Shown here: in pieces, positions 18,494-27,222 of the stretch | Layout: the number at the start of each line of letters is the position of its first letter | Numbering within the stretch: the first letter of the stretch is position 1 | From: UBA1447 sp964627535 | GTDB lineage: Bacteria > Bacillota > Clostridia > Oscillospirales > Acutalibacteraceae | Reading direction: 5' to 3' | NCBI GenBank assembly: GCA_964627535.1 | Contig: CAZVJW010000013.1 | Span: forward strand, 1 to 64,000 | Length of the DNA: 64,000 bases | Made by a program: the position numbers and the translations under genes | Notes under the pieces: model-generated | The model's input: only the letters and a program-made list of their open reading frames with translations | Told to the model about the DNA's origin: nothing | Database searches by the model: none

Positions 18494-20113
18494 CTAAAGC
18501 TGATACCTGTAGTTTTTCGTTGAATCATAGCTATCTTTAATCGACTGAGGGCTAACCCATTTAAGCATATTGATCAGACTGCCCGCTTTGTCATTTGTGC
18601 CTGAAGTCCTGCTGCCGCCGAATGGATTTTGCCCGACCACCGAGCCGGTGCTTTTATCGTTTATATAAAGATTCCCCGCCGCAAAACGAAGCACTTTTTC
18701 CGCATGGTCGATTACCTCTCTGTTTTTAGCAAGGAATGCGCCTGTCAGGCTGTATTTGCTTGAGTTTGCGCAGATATCAAGGATTTCCTCATACCGTTCA
18801 TCCTCATAAACATAGAGAGTTATAATAGGTCCAAAAATCTCTTCTGTCATCGTTTTGTATTCTAAGTTGCTTGTCAACACCACGGTAGGTTCAACAAAAA
18901 ATCCTTTTGAGTCATCGCAGCCGCCGCCGCAGACAATTTCGGCATCCGGGGATGACTTTATAAAATCCAGATAGCTCTTGTTTTTGTCAAAGGCCGCTTG
19001 GTCAATCACGGCGCTTACAAAGGTATCGAGCTCCTCGGCGTTACCCATTTTTATGGTTGCCATCTCGCTGACAAGCTTTTCTTTAATTTCTGTCCAGCGG
19101 CTTTGTGGAATGTATCCCCGGGAGGTCGCCGAGCATTTTTGCCCTTGATATTCAAACGCGCCTCGTATTATAGCGGCAACAACCCGGTCGGCATCGGCCG
19201 TATTATGCACCATGATGAAATTCTTGCCGCCCGTTTCGCCTACTATGCGGGGGTAACATTTGTAGTTGTCAATGTTATTGCCGATCTTTTTCCAGAAGCT
19301 GTTGAACACCGCGGTTGAACCGGTGAAGTGAATTCCGGCCAAATCCTCACTGTTCAAGACTATCTCACTTACCCGGCGTGCGTTGCCGGGAATGAAGTTG
19401 ATGACACCATCCGGCAAACCGGCTTCCTGCCAAAGTTTCATAATCACATAGCCCGAATACACGGTTGAGGATGCGGGCTTCCATACAACCGTATTCCCCG
19501 CTATAGCCGGCGCGGAGGGAAGGTTCGAGGCAATGGCGGTGAAGTTAAAGGGAGTTACCGCAAAAACAAAACCGTCAAGAGGCTTGTAATCGACTTTATT
19601 CATGCTGTCCTTTGTCGGAGCCGGCTGCATATCATATATATCGCAGAGAGCCTTGCAGTTCATGTTGTAAAAATCAATGAGTTCACAGGCAGAGTCGATA
19701 TCCGCCTGATAAAAGGTTTTACTTTGACAAAGCATTGTCGCTGCATTCAGCCTCGCCCGCCACGTGGTGGAGGCAAGATGCGCCGCTTTTAAGAACACCA
19801 GCATCCGTTGGTCATAGGGCATTTCTGCCCAAGCTTTTTTAGCCTTGTTAGCCGCGTTTATAGCAAGTCGTATTTCATCCTCACCGGCTTCATGGTAACA
19901 GCCGATAACATTGTCTTTATCGTGCGGTATGATGCAGTTTTTCGTGTTGCCGGTGCGGATTTCCTTGCCCCCTATTATCAGAGGAATATCTGCAAAGCCG
20001 CTGCGCATGTCGGCAAGCGTGTTAAGCAGCTCCTCCTTTGCAGCGCCTGTCGGGTTATATCCCAAACCGGGTTCATTTTTAAATTCTCTTACCTTAAAAT
20101 AACCGTTGTTCAC
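18494..20113 (-). CDS. pruA: L-glutamate gamma-semialdehyde dehydrogenase (1-pyrroline-5-carboxylate dehydrogenase)
   Basis: A 539-residue aldehyde dehydrogenase of the P5CDH group: ETGGKNFIMVH carries the catalytic glutamate, GQKCSATSR the nucleophilic cysteine (around residue 325), and FGGSRTSGTNDKAG the C-terminal signature. It oxidises P5C/glutamate semialdehyde to glutamate with NAD. The length equals the stand-alone P5CDH type rather than the PutA fusion. No proline dehydrogenase lies nearby; proC, two genes away on the same strand, makes proline from the same intermediate. Since arginine or ornithine catabolism also yields P5C, it may serve ornithine degradation. Confidence 0.93.
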   Translation of the reverse strand: MNNGYFKVREFKNEPGLGYNPTGAAKEELLNTLADMRSGFADIPLIIGGKEIRTGNTKNCIIPHDKDNVIGCYHEAGEDEIRLAINAANKAKKAWAEMPYDQRMLVFLKAAHLASTTWRARLNAATMLCQSKTFYQADIDSACELIDFYNMNCKALCDIYDMQPAPTKDSMNKVDYKPLDGFVFAVTPFNFTAIASNLPSAPAIAGNTVVWKPASSTVYSGYVIMKLWQEAGLPDGVINFIPGNARRVSEIVLNSEDLAGIHFTGSTAVFNSFWKKIGNNIDNYKCYPRIVGETGGKNFIMVHNTADADRVVAAIIRGAFEYQGQKCSATSRGYIPQSRWTEIKEKLVSEMATIKMGNAEELDTFVSAVIDQAAFDKNKSYLDFIKSSPDAEIVCGGGCDDSKGFFVEPTVVLTSNLEYKTMTEEIFGPIITLYVYEDERYEEILDICANSSKYSLTGAFLAKNREVIDHAEKVLRFAAGNLYINDKSTGSVVGQNPFGGSRTSGTNDKAGSLINMLKWVSPQSIKDSYDSTKNYRYQL

Positions 20114-20167
20114 TGTGTGTTTCCTTTCATTGATGCGTAAAAAATTAAAAAAGATAACTGCAATTTG

Positions 20168-21802
20168 TTAAATATTCTTTTTTATAGCCGCATTAATTTG
20201 CTCGCGTTTTTCGAGCTGCCATTCTTCGCTGTGCGGGTATGAATTGAAGGTCATCGGCTCGGGAAGGTCTTCTTCAAGCAGTTCAAGTGTGTTTTCTCTG
20301 CCTGTTAAACATTCAAGCAACTGCAGCGCGCGCATATCCTGAAGCGCGTCATAAAATACCTTCAAGCGCAGGGAATTCAACGGTGTGCCGTCATCCCCTG
20401 GGTAAACGACATAAGCATCCCCCGAGGGAAAGGCTTTGCCCGCGTCGCTCTCCTCAAACGGATTGACCTCGCGTTTTGAAAACTGCGCGTACCAGAAGTT
20501 ATGCCCCCACTGTAAAAATCCTTTTACATCAAACTTATAGAGCTGCATACCGAGCACGCGGTTGCGTTGGGATGGCATGGCGAAAAAGCGGTTGGATACA
20601 TAGTCCTTATGCTGTCCGCAGCAGTAATATGCCCAAAGCTCCGGCACCTTGCCGATAAAAGGTTCAATATGATTGATTGCGGGAATCGGCGTTTTTACGG
20701 CACCTTTTTTATAAAATTTAAAGTCGGAAAGAGCGTCGATAACAGGGGAACCCGGAAAAAGTTTTTCAACCAGCAAGCTTCGCTTTTTATACGCGTTGTA
20801 TTGCCCGATGGACGGCTCATCGGACACATGGAAGAAACAGCGTTTTTTAATACCGTTTTCATCCATAAAGCCATTCAGGGATTTCGCAAATTCGGTTAAA
20901 AAGTCAGTATATTTTTTACTTGCCGCCCAAGTGTTCCAGCCAAAAAGCTTAACCGGCCTGCCGTCAACCACCGCTTCCACCTTCGGTGCATACCTTGCCC
21001 CCCATTGGGTGAACAGATGTGACATTTCAAAATACTCCACCCCACAGCGGTTGCACAGTTCGACCCAGCGTTTTAGATTTTTGAAATCAAAACTGTATTT
21101 TCCGTTTTGCTTTTGAACCTTGACAAGCTGCACGGTCGGCCTTTCTCCGCCTATTTGCGTATCCAAAGGAGGTGTAAAAAGCGGCGTTAGAATACAATTA
21201 ATACCATGGCGAACAGCGTTCATGATATAATTTTCTGTTATCCGCCAATATTCTTCGCTGAAGACTTCCGTCTTATACCAGGTTGAAAGGCAGTCGGTAT
21301 GGAACCAATTTGTATGAATCAGTGTTTGCTTCGGCAAATCCGCGTTGATGATTTCAACGGTTAATTGAGATGACGCAAGTTTCTCCGCAGCAGAATAGAA
21401 ACTGATTTCAACCGTATACTCCCCTGCTTTGATTTTGCCGGCGGGGTCAAGTTCAAACCATATGCTTCGCCATTGCTTCGGCTTCATAAGGATAGAGCCG
21501 CTGACAGGGCGCAGAAGGTCGGGGAACAGGCCGGGCTCGGTCCGTAGATAGTAGTCGTCATGGTCCTTGTATGCCGGCATGCCGGACGGGATTGCTTCAA
21601 CAGAGAATATATTGATTTTGTCGACAAGAGGCGAATCGATTTTAAGGGTTAACGCCAAATCATTTTCTTGATCCGAAAACAAAGCTGTCTGGAAGGACGC
21701 CCTTTCGTTTTTCAGCATCGAGAATTTTTTTAACGGTATATTTTTCGGCTGTTCGTCGGCAAAGGCTTTTACCAGGGAACTGAGCAAGATGCAGGTTAAC
21801 AT
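20168..21802 (-). CDS. DUF4091-domain protein, putative glycoside hydrolase-like
   Basis: A 544-residue protein with a short hydrophobic N-terminus (MLTCILLSSLVKAFA) that may be a weak signal peptide, and AAGGAGG upstream. An N-terminal beta-sandwich region (IWFELDPAGKIKAGEYTVEISF) is followed by a barrel-like region with FHVSDEPSIGQYNAYKK and the C-terminal DUF4091 block (GFLQWGHNFWYA, YVVYPGDDGTPLNSLRLKVF, YDALQDMRALQLLE). DUF4091 proteins are found with carbohydrate-active enzymes and are thought to be glycosidase-like; the acidic pair in HVSDEPS would suit catalysis. It is encoded between pruA and proC, with no visible functional link to them. Confidence 0.75.
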   Translation of the reverse strand: MLTCILLSSLVKAFADEQPKNIPLKKFSMLKNERASFQTALFSDQENDLALTLKIDSPLVDKINIFSVEAIPSGMPAYKDHDDYYLRTEPGLFPDLLRPVSGSILMKPKQWRSIWFELDPAGKIKAGEYTVEISFYSAAEKLASSQLTVEIINADLPKQTLIHTNWFHTDCLSTWYKTEVFSEEYWRITENYIMNAVRHGINCILTPLFTPPLDTQIGGERPTVQLVKVQKQNGKYSFDFKNLKRWVELCNRCGVEYFEMSHLFTQWGARYAPKVEAVVDGRPVKLFGWNTWAASKKYTDFLTEFAKSLNGFMDENGIKKRCFFHVSDEPSIGQYNAYKKRSLLVEKLFPGSPVIDALSDFKFYKKGAVKTPIPAINHIEPFIGKVPELWAYYCCGQHKDYVSNRFFAMPSQRNRVLGMQLYKFDVKGFLQWGHNFWYAQFSKREVNPFEESDAGKAFPSGDAYVVYPGDDGTPLNSLRLKVFYDALQDMRALQLLECLTGRENTLELLEEDLPEPMTFNSYPHSEEWQLEKREQINAAIKKNI

Positions 21803-21861
21803 TGAGATCCTCCTTATACTAAAAAGAGGCGCTCTTTCACGCGTCTCTTAAAAGTAAACTC

Positions 21862-22680
21862 TCAGTTGTTTTTCTTGAGACTGGCAAGTTTCAAATCCTT
21901 TTCAAGCGCTCGGTCAACTGCTTTTGTTATTGCATTAGAAAAGCCGAATTCCTGAAGCGCAGCAATGCCCTCAATTGTTGTTCCGCCCGGGGAACAAACC
22001 CTGTCAATCAATTCATAGGGATGCTCTCCGCTTTCAAGAATATATTTGGCGCTTCCCAAAACAGTTTGCGCGGCAATCTGAAGCGAAAGTTTTTTGTTCA
22101 TGCCAATTTTCACACCGGCTCTTGCGAGTTCATCAATAAACATATAGGCAAAAGCAGGCGCAGCCCCCGCAATAACGCCAAACATCGGGAAATATTTCTC
22201 GTCAAGCGCTATGACTTCGCCAAAAGAAGAACAAAGCTTTTCGACAACACTTATCTGCCCGGCAGTCGGCCGGCCATTTGTACAATAAGCAGACATTGCC
22301 TCGCCGATTGTCGCATTGATATTCGGCATAATACGCACAAGGGAAGGTGTATAGCTTAAGAAAGACGAAATGTATTCGAGTGAGTTGCCTGCGGCAGTTG
22401 ATATAACAAGGGGATCTTTGGCTTTCAGTTTTTCATCAAGTGTTTTTAACAAATTCGGAAAATCAGCCGGTTTTATAACAATAAAAACCACACCGCATTT
22501 TTCAACAATCTCTTCAGCTGCCGCAGCTTGCTTTATCCCGTATTTTTGCGCCGCCAAATCCAACTTAATTGTGTCAATGTCATAAGCGTAGATGCTTTCA
22601 GCGACTACCGCTTTGGCGTTAAGCACACCCTTTATCATAGCGTTAGCGAGGTTGCCTGTTCCTATAAATCCAATATTCAT
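21862..22680 (-). CDS. proC: Pyrroline-5-carboxylate reductase
   Basis: A 272-residue enzyme with the N-terminal dinucleotide-binding motif IGFIGTGNLANAMIKG and the conserved C-terminal signature VCSPGGTTIEGIAALQE. It reduces P5C to proline with NAD(P)H in the cytoplasm, the last step of proline synthesis. The length is normal. It sits downstream of mscL with a 49 bp gap and upstream of the DUF4091 gene with a 59 bp gap, all on one strand. ProA and ProB are not in the window. Confidence 0.95.
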   Translation of the reverse strand: MNIGFIGTGNLANAMIKGVLNAKAVVAESIYAYDIDTIKLDLAAQKYGIKQAAAAEEIVEKCGVVFIVIKPADFPNLLKTLDEKLKAKDPLVISTAAGNSLEYISSFLSYTPSLVRIMPNINATIGEAMSAYCTNGRPTAGQISVVEKLCSSFGEVIALDEKYFPMFGVIAGAAPAFAYMFIDELARAGVKIGMNKKLSLQIAAQTVLGSAKYILESGEHPYELIDRVCSPGGTTIEGIAALQEFGFSNAITKAVDRALEKDLKLASLKKNN

Positions 22681-22729
22681 GATTCATTTACCTTTTCCAT
22701 TAATATATTTATAAAAAATTTGAAATATT

Positions 22730-23212
22730 CTACTTCAATTCCGAAGTGCAATTCGGGCACCGTACAGCATCAATGCTGATTGTTGATTTGCAAAACGGGC
22801 AATCCTTTGTTGTTACAGGTTCCGTTGCAGTTTCCTGACCTTTTAACATCCTCTTTTTACCTGTTTCCGCAAGCTTATTGAGGCATTTTACAAGCAAGAA
22901 AATAACAAACGCCATAATAACGAAGTTGATAATTTTTGAAATAAAATTACCATAGTTGAGTGTCGCGACTCCGGCTGCCTGCGCAAGGGCAAGCGTGTCA
23001 TACTTATCACGGTTAGAAAGGTTTAAAAAGAGATTTGAAAAGTCAATACCGCCTGTTATAAGGCTGACTACCGGCATAATAACATCAGCCACAAGCGAGT
23101 CCACAATACTTTTAAATGCTCCGCCAATGATAACACCGACTGCAAGATCAACAACATTCCCGCGCATAACAAATGTCTTGAATTCCGATATAAAGCCTCT
23201 TCCTTTTTTCAC
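22730..23212 (-). CDS. mscL: Large-conductance mechanosensitive channel with zinc-ribbon tail
   Basis: A 160-residue MscL. The N-terminal FKTFVMRGNVVDLAVGVIIG is the first pore helix with its amphipathic lead, and IINFVIMAFVIFLLVKCLNK the second membrane helix. It opens under membrane tension to release solutes during osmotic downshock. After the normal C-terminal helix comes an extra segment with two CxxC knuckles, CPFCKST and CPNC (residues about 139-155), a zinc-ribbon-like tail absent from the classic E. coli protein. The sandwiched periplasmic loop is short. It has its own promoter. Confidence 0.93.
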   Translation of the reverse strand: MKKGRGFISEFKTFVMRGNVVDLAVGVIIGGAFKSIVDSLVADVIMPVVSLITGGIDFSNLFLNLSNRDKYDTLALAQAAGVATLNYGNFISKIINFVIMAFVIFLLVKCLNKLAETGKKRMLKGQETATEPVTTKDCPFCKSTISIDAVRCPNCTSELK

Positions 23213-23242
23213 AAAAAATCCCCCTGCAATTCAATAACTATA

Positions 23243-23270
23243 ATTTTAACACAAAACAAGAAAATTGCAA
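23243..23270 (-). promoter_or_regulatory. Sigma-A-type promoter of mscL
   Basis: Minus strand TTGCAA, 16 bp, TAAAAT, about 30 bp before the mscL start codon, in an AT-rich gap. Confidence 0.5.
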
Positions 23271-23282
23271 CAAAAATCAAGT

Positions 23283-23966
23283 TCAAACATACATTTTTAA
23301 AACATAATCGTAAACCGATAAAAACTGAACAACGCTGCCCGCAAGCACAAACAAATGGAAAACAGCGTGAAAATACGGCAGCTTTTTCCCGACACCGTAA
23401 AGAATTGCGCCAACGGTATAAATTCCTCCGCCAACAAGCAATAAGTATAACCCCATCCTGTACTCACCGGAAAATACGGCGAGAAGCGTTTTAATACCTA
23501 AAATCAATATCCATCCAATCCCAATATAGAGAACCATTTGAACCTTTTTAAATTTTTCGTGATTGATTGAAGTGCCGGTAATGCCAAACAGCGCTGCACC
23601 CCAGGCAATTATAATCGACAGCCAGCCGGCAAGCGGGTGTTCGGGCCGCATTGAAACAAGCGCATACGGAGTTAACGAACCCGCTATCAGCAAAAATATC
23701 AAGCAGTGGTCAATGACGCGCAAAACCTTTTTCAGCTTCCCCGGTTTTACTCCATGATAGAGCGCCGAGCCCAAATATAAAAGGATCATTGACACACCGT
23801 AAATTACGGAAGACGCTATCATCCAATTTGAGCCGTATTCAATGCTTCTTTTCAAACACAAAATTAAAACTGTAATCCCCAAAGGCACACCCAGCATGTG
23901 GGTAACGGAATTAACCGTGTCCTCTGTTTTTGAATAGTTTGCGAGTTTGACCTCTTGCAGCTTCAT
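23283..23966 (-). CDS. Hemolysin III / YqfA family membrane protein (PAQR superfamily)
   Basis: A 227-residue protein with seven hydrophobic segments and the family residues VNSVTHMLG near the N-terminus, GSALYHG around residue 68, and FHAVFHLFVLAGS near the C-terminus. These histidines and the serine form the metal site of the PAQR/HlyIII superfamily. Bacterial members have been linked to membrane homeostasis and, in Bacillus cereus, to hemolysis; for this protein the role is not known. It is separated by 16 bp from the upstream radical SAM gene, suggesting co-transcription. Confidence 0.88.
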   Translation of the reverse strand: MKLQEVKLANYSKTEDTVNSVTHMLGVPLGITVLILCLKRSIEYGSNWMIASSVIYGVSMILLYLGSALYHGVKPGKLKKVLRVIDHCLIFLLIAGSLTPYALVSMRPEHPLAGWLSIIIAWGAALFGITGTSINHEKFKKVQMVLYIGIGWILILGIKTLLAVFSGEYRMGLYLLLVGGGIYTVGAILYGVGKKLPYFHAVFHLFVLAGSVVQFLSVYDYVLKMYV

Positions 23967-23982
23967 TCAGCATCAATCCTTT

Positions 23983-24870
23983 TCATATTATTCCTTCCAA
24001 ATCGAAAACCGGAACGAATTCCCCGCCCGATGAATTCAGTTCCTGAACATAACCGTTTTCAAATCCGAAGTCAAGCATCGCCGTTACAGCTCTGTTATAT
24101 TCGCGTTTTTTTACTTTTCTGTCTAGCGGCGGCATTTTTATTGCAGCACCGCAAGGAGTATATTGACTCATTAAACTGATTGCTGTTTCAGCCGGCAGGT
24201 TATTGCTTAACCATGTTAGCACTTTGATTGTTTGCATTACATTTCCCGGCAGAACCAAATGACGCACCATCAGCCCGCGGATTGCAATACCGTCTTTATT
24301 AAGCTGTAATTTGCCCACCTGCCGCTGCATTTCGAGAACAGCATTTGATGCGAATTGAAAATAATCTCCGGCATTTGAGTATTTTTTTGAAACAATACTG
24401 TCAACATACTTTAAATCCGGCAAGTAAATATCAACAAGCCCTTCAAGGCACTCGAGCGTTTCAACGGTCTCATAGCCGCTGCTATTGTAAACAACGGGCA
24501 CCGGTGATTTGTATTCGAGTAAAACATCCGCAAGCATCGGAGCGAAATGAGTCGGGTTTACGAGATTGATATTATGGGCACCCTTTTCGATTAGATTGTC
24601 AAAAATATGCATTAAATCTGTTGCGGTTATTTGAGCTCCAAAAAGTTCATGGCTGATTTTAAGATTCTGGCAATAAACACATTTTAATGAACAGCCTGAA
24701 AAAAATATCGTTCCGGAACCCTTCCTGCCGCTGATACAGGGTTCTTCTCCCTCATGCAGCGCAGCCTTTGCCACCGTTATTTTTTCGTTCATCCCGCAAA
24801 AACCCGGCTTTAAACTCCGGTCAATTCCGCAGCCTCTCGGGCATGTTAAACAAGCTGTCATAAAATTCAA
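23983..24870 (-). CDS. Radical SAM protein, PflA-like activating-enzyme homologue
   Basis: A 295-residue protein with CX3CX2C in SGCSLKCVYCQN (Cys60, Cys64, Cys67) for the SAM-binding 4Fe-4S cluster. An extra N-terminal cysteine set is CLTCPRGCGIDR plus GFCGMNE. This matches the group of stand-alone radical SAM proteins annotated as pyruvate formate-lyase activating enzyme homologues, in which the N-terminal cysteines may bind a second cluster. No glycyl-radical enzyme gene lies nearby, so the target is unknown. Upstream is a 233 bp gap with the divergent coaX promoter. Confidence 0.85.
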   Translation of the reverse strand: MNFMTACLTCPRGCGIDRSLKPGFCGMNEKITVAKAALHEGEEPCISGRKGSGTIFFSGCSLKCVYCQNLKISHELFGAQITATDLMHIFDNLIEKGAHNINLVNPTHFAPMLADVLLEYKSPVPVVYNSSGYETVETLECLEGLVDIYLPDLKYVDSIVSKKYSNAGDYFQFASNAVLEMQRQVGKLQLNKDGIAIRGLMVRHLVLPGNVMQTIKVLTWLSNNLPAETAISLMSQYTPCGAAIKMPPLDRKVKKREYNRAVTAMLDFGFENGYVQELNSSGGEFVPVFDLEGII

Positions 24871-24954
24871 TTCCTTTTCAAGTCAAACACGCTGAGCAAA
24901 ATAAGGATATTATCATTATACAGAAATTTGTAAAAATTTCAATGTCAGCAATGT

Positions 24955-24983
24955 TTGATTTATTCGATTGTATGTAGTATAAT
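24955..24983 (+). promoter_or_regulatory. Sigma-A-type promoter of coaX
   Basis: TTGATT, 17 bp, TATAAT, followed by a leader of about 115 bases before the coaX start. Confidence 0.7.
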
Positions 24984-25005
24984 ACGGTTACGTTGGAAAA
25001 ATGGT

Positions 25006-25062
25006 TGAGCGATAGTTGAGAATAGTGAAGCAATAGTTGAACAGTGGTAGAACAATAGTACT
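25006..25062 (+). repeat. Short imperfect direct repeats in the coaX leader
   Basis: Units resembling GCAATAGTTGAACAGTG recur three to four times (GCGATAGTTGAGAATAGTG, GCAATAGTTGAACAGTGG, AACAATAGTA). They lie within the transcribed leader between promoter and coaX. They are too short and irregular for a CRISPR. No stable hairpin or known riboswitch was seen. Confidence 0.45.
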
Positions 25063-25103
25063 AGAACGAGCCATCCACTATCTGCTTCGAACGGGGTGAA
25101 CTT

Positions 25104-25880
25104 ATGCTTTTGGCAATCGATATGGGGAACACAAACATAACTCTTGGTGCATACTCGGAAGATACCCTGCTTTTCGTTTCCCGTCTTGCCACGGACAGGG
25201 CAAGAACAACGGACCAGTATGCGGTTGATCTTCTTAATATACTGAATTTGTATAAGGTAACCTCAACCGCGTTCAGCGGCGCTGTAATTGGCTCTGTCGT
25301 ACCGGAGCTGACAACAGCAATTGCCAACGCTGTTGAAAAAATAACTTGTATTAAGCCTATGCTTCTCGGGCCCGGTTTAAAAACCGGCATGAATATACTG
25401 ACGGATAATCCGGCTCAAGTCGGCGCGGACCTTATTGCAGGCGCCGTCGCAGCAGCCTCACAATACCCCTTGCCCTGCCTTGTTGTCGACCTTGGCACTG
25501 CGACAAAGATTAGCATAATCGATGAAAACGGCTCTTTCTGCGGGTGTACAATTTCCGCCGGTGTTTCAATATCTCTTGAAGCGCTTGCGCAGCGCACATC
25601 TCAACTGCCGAATATCAATCTTACCCCTCCGCTGCGCATAATCGGGAAAAACACGGTTGACAGCATGCAGGCCGGCACAGTGTTCGGCGCGGCCGCAATG
25701 ATTGACGGATTATGTGAAAGAATTGAAGAAGAGCTTGGCGAAAATGCCCGCACAATAGTTGCCACCGGCGGGCTCGCACACGATATTGTAATAAGCTGTA
25801 AACATAACGTTATATATAACGGTGTGCTTGTGCTTGAAGGTCTTAAAATAATATATCAAAAAAATATTAAAGGCAGATAA
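25104..25880 (+). CDS. coaX: Type III pantothenate kinase
   Basis: A 258-residue ASKHA-fold kinase: AIDMGNTNITLG at the N-terminus is the phosphate-binding loop, RTTDQYAVDL near residue 36 contributes to the active site, GADLIAGAVAA and VVDLGTATK (around residues 108 and 129) are the family motifs with the catalytic aspartate. It phosphorylates pantothenate in the first step of coenzyme A synthesis and requires a monovalent cation. Followed after 75 bp by an ECF transporter S component, probably in one operon, which fits uptake of the same vitamin. Confidence 0.94.
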   Translation: MLLAIDMGNTNITLGAYSEDTLLFVSRLATDRARTTDQYAVDLLNILNLYKVTSTAFSGAVIGSVVPELTTAIANAVEKITCIKPMLLGPGLKTGMNILTDNPAQVGADLIAGAVAAASQYPLPCLVVDLGTATKISIIDENGSFCGCTISAGVSISLEALAQRTSQLPNINLTPPLRIIGKNTVDSMQAGTVFGAAAMIDGLCERIEEELGENARTIVATGGLAHDIVISCKHNVIYNGVLVLEGLKIIYQKNIKGR

Positions 25881-25955
25881 CCCCCGGCTTTTTTCCGCTA
25901 AATTTTGCGTTGCATCTCTGCTTGACGGAGAGCAGCAGCAAGGAGGAATATAAAA

Positions 25956-26621
25956 ATGTCAACAAACACCACTGCGTCGCACAAAAAGGTTCTGTTTCTG
26001 GCACAATTTTCCATGCTCCTGGCAATTGAAGCTATTGTATGCTTCACACCCTTAGGTTCTCTCCCTGCATTAGGTCCTATTGTCGCAACACTTTCCCATA
26101 TCCCCGTTATTATCACGGCAATTTTACTTGGCACAGGCGCAGGTACAGCAATGGGCTTTGCATTCGGCCTTTTCAGCTTTATTGTTTGGACCTTTACTCC
26201 GCCCGCCGCGATTGTGGCGTTCGCTTTTACGCCTTTTTACAGTTTGGGTGAAATCCAAGGCAATTTCTGGAGCCTCGTAATCTGTTTTGTTCCCCGCATA
26301 TTAATCGGTGTCGTCACCGGGTTATGCTTTAAGGCTTTCACAAAACTTTTTGCAAAGCTTAAAAAGAAGGACGCCTTCGTTTACGGTCTAAGCGGTTTAT
26401 TCGGTTCATTAACCAATACTATTCTTGTTTTGGGCGGAATCTACCTCTTCTTTGGAAGGGATTATGCGGCTGCTATCGGCAAAACATACAATCTTTTACT
26501 GGGCATAATCGGTTCAACTATTCTTACCAGCGGAATTCCGGAAGCCGTATTGGGCGCCGTTTTAGCATATGCCATATGCCGTCCGTTAAAAAGTATTCTT
26601 GAGAAGCAAGCAAAGCAGTAA
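25956..26621 (+). CDS. ECF transporter S component, probably for pantothenate
   Basis: A 221-residue membrane protein with five to six hydrophobic segments and the ECF S-component pattern: LPALGPIVATLSHIPVIITA near residues 32-50 and a glycine-rich LGTGAGTAMGFAFGLFSF segment. Such proteins bind a vitamin and work with the shared EcfAA'T energising module, encoded elsewhere. Its place directly after coaX suggests pantothenate (PanT-like). The substrate call rests on context. Upstream ribosome binding site is AAGGAGG. A strong bidirectional terminator follows. Confidence 0.85.
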   Translation: MSTNTTASHKKVLFLAQFSMLLAIEAIVCFTPLGSLPALGPIVATLSHIPVIITAILLGTGAGTAMGFAFGLFSFIVWTFTPPAAIVAFAFTPFYSLGEIQGNFWSLVICFVPRILIGVVTGLCFKAFTKLFAKLKKKDAFVYGLSGLFGSLTNTILVLGGIYLFFGRDYAAAIGKTYNLLLGIIGSTILTSGIPEAVLGAVLAYAICRPLKSILEKQAKQ

Positions 26622-26641
26622 AATTTCATCTTTAAAATAAC

Positions 26642-26674
26642 AAAAAACCGGAAGGCCGAGGCCTTCCGGTTTTT
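26642..26674. terminator. Bidirectional terminator between the ECF gene and nrdR
   Basis: AAAAAACCGGAAGGCC and GGCCTTCCGGTTTTT pair over the full arm, with a two-base loop and A/T tracts on both sides, between convergent genes. Confidence 0.93.
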
Positions 26675-26691
26675 GTTTATTATTATAATTT

Positions 26692-27156
26692 TTATTTCTC
26701 TTTTTTTAGCTTCGCCAGTTCATCCATAAAAGTATTGATATCTTTAAACTGTCTGTAAACAGAGGCAAAGCGCACATAAGCAACCTCATCAAGCGACTTT
26801 AAATTTTCCATAACAAGTTCGCCGATGTGGCCTGTGGTTACTTCGCGGTCAAGCGAGTTTTGCAAAGCGAGTTCAATTCCGGAAACTGCCGCTTCAAGAT
26901 TTTCTATTGAAACGGGGCGTTTTTCACACGCGCGAAGCATCCCGTTAAGGAGCTTGTTTCTGTCAAACACCTCTCGTGATTTATCTTTTTTAACAACGAT
27001 AATCGGTACAGTTTCAATTATCTCATACGTTGTAAACCTTTTGGCACAGTTGATGCATTCTCTGCGGCGGCGAATCCGCTCGCCTTCATCTGTCGGGCGT
27101 GAGTCAATTACCTTGCTCTCTTCAAAACTGCAAAACGGACATTTCACGCTTATCAC
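26692..27156 (-). CDS. nrdR: Transcriptional repressor NrdR
   Basis: A 154-residue protein with an N-terminal zinc ribbon (Cys6, Cys9, Cys34, Cys37; KCPFCSFEESKVIDSRPTDE) followed by the ATP-cone domain starting at VVKKDKSREVFDRNKL. NrdR senses ATP/dATP and represses ribonucleotide reductase genes. The length is standard. No nrd genes are in this window. The gene stands alone between a terminator and its own promoter. Confidence 0.96.
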   Translation of the reverse strand: MISVKCPFCSFEESKVIDSRPTDEGERIRRRRECINCAKRFTTYEIIETVPIIVVKKDKSREVFDRNKLLNGMLRACEKRPVSIENLEAAVSGIELALQNSLDREVTTGHIGELVMENLKSLDEVAYVRFASVYRQFKDINTFMDELAKLKKEK

Positions 27157-27186
27157 ATCCTAATATAAAAATTAAGCATTAAAATT

Positions 27187-27214
27187 ATTATACCATATAT
27201 ACAGCAGAATGCAA
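27187..27214 (-). promoter_or_regulatory. Sigma-A-type promoter of nrdR
   Basis: Minus strand TTGCAT, 16 bp, TATAAT, about 30 bp before the nrdR start. Confidence 0.6.
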
Positions 27215-27222
27215 GGAAAATA

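Noticed and set aside
25006..25062. Short direct repeats as a CRISPR array
   Set aside because: Units are irregular, under 20 bp, with no unique spacers and no cas genes near.
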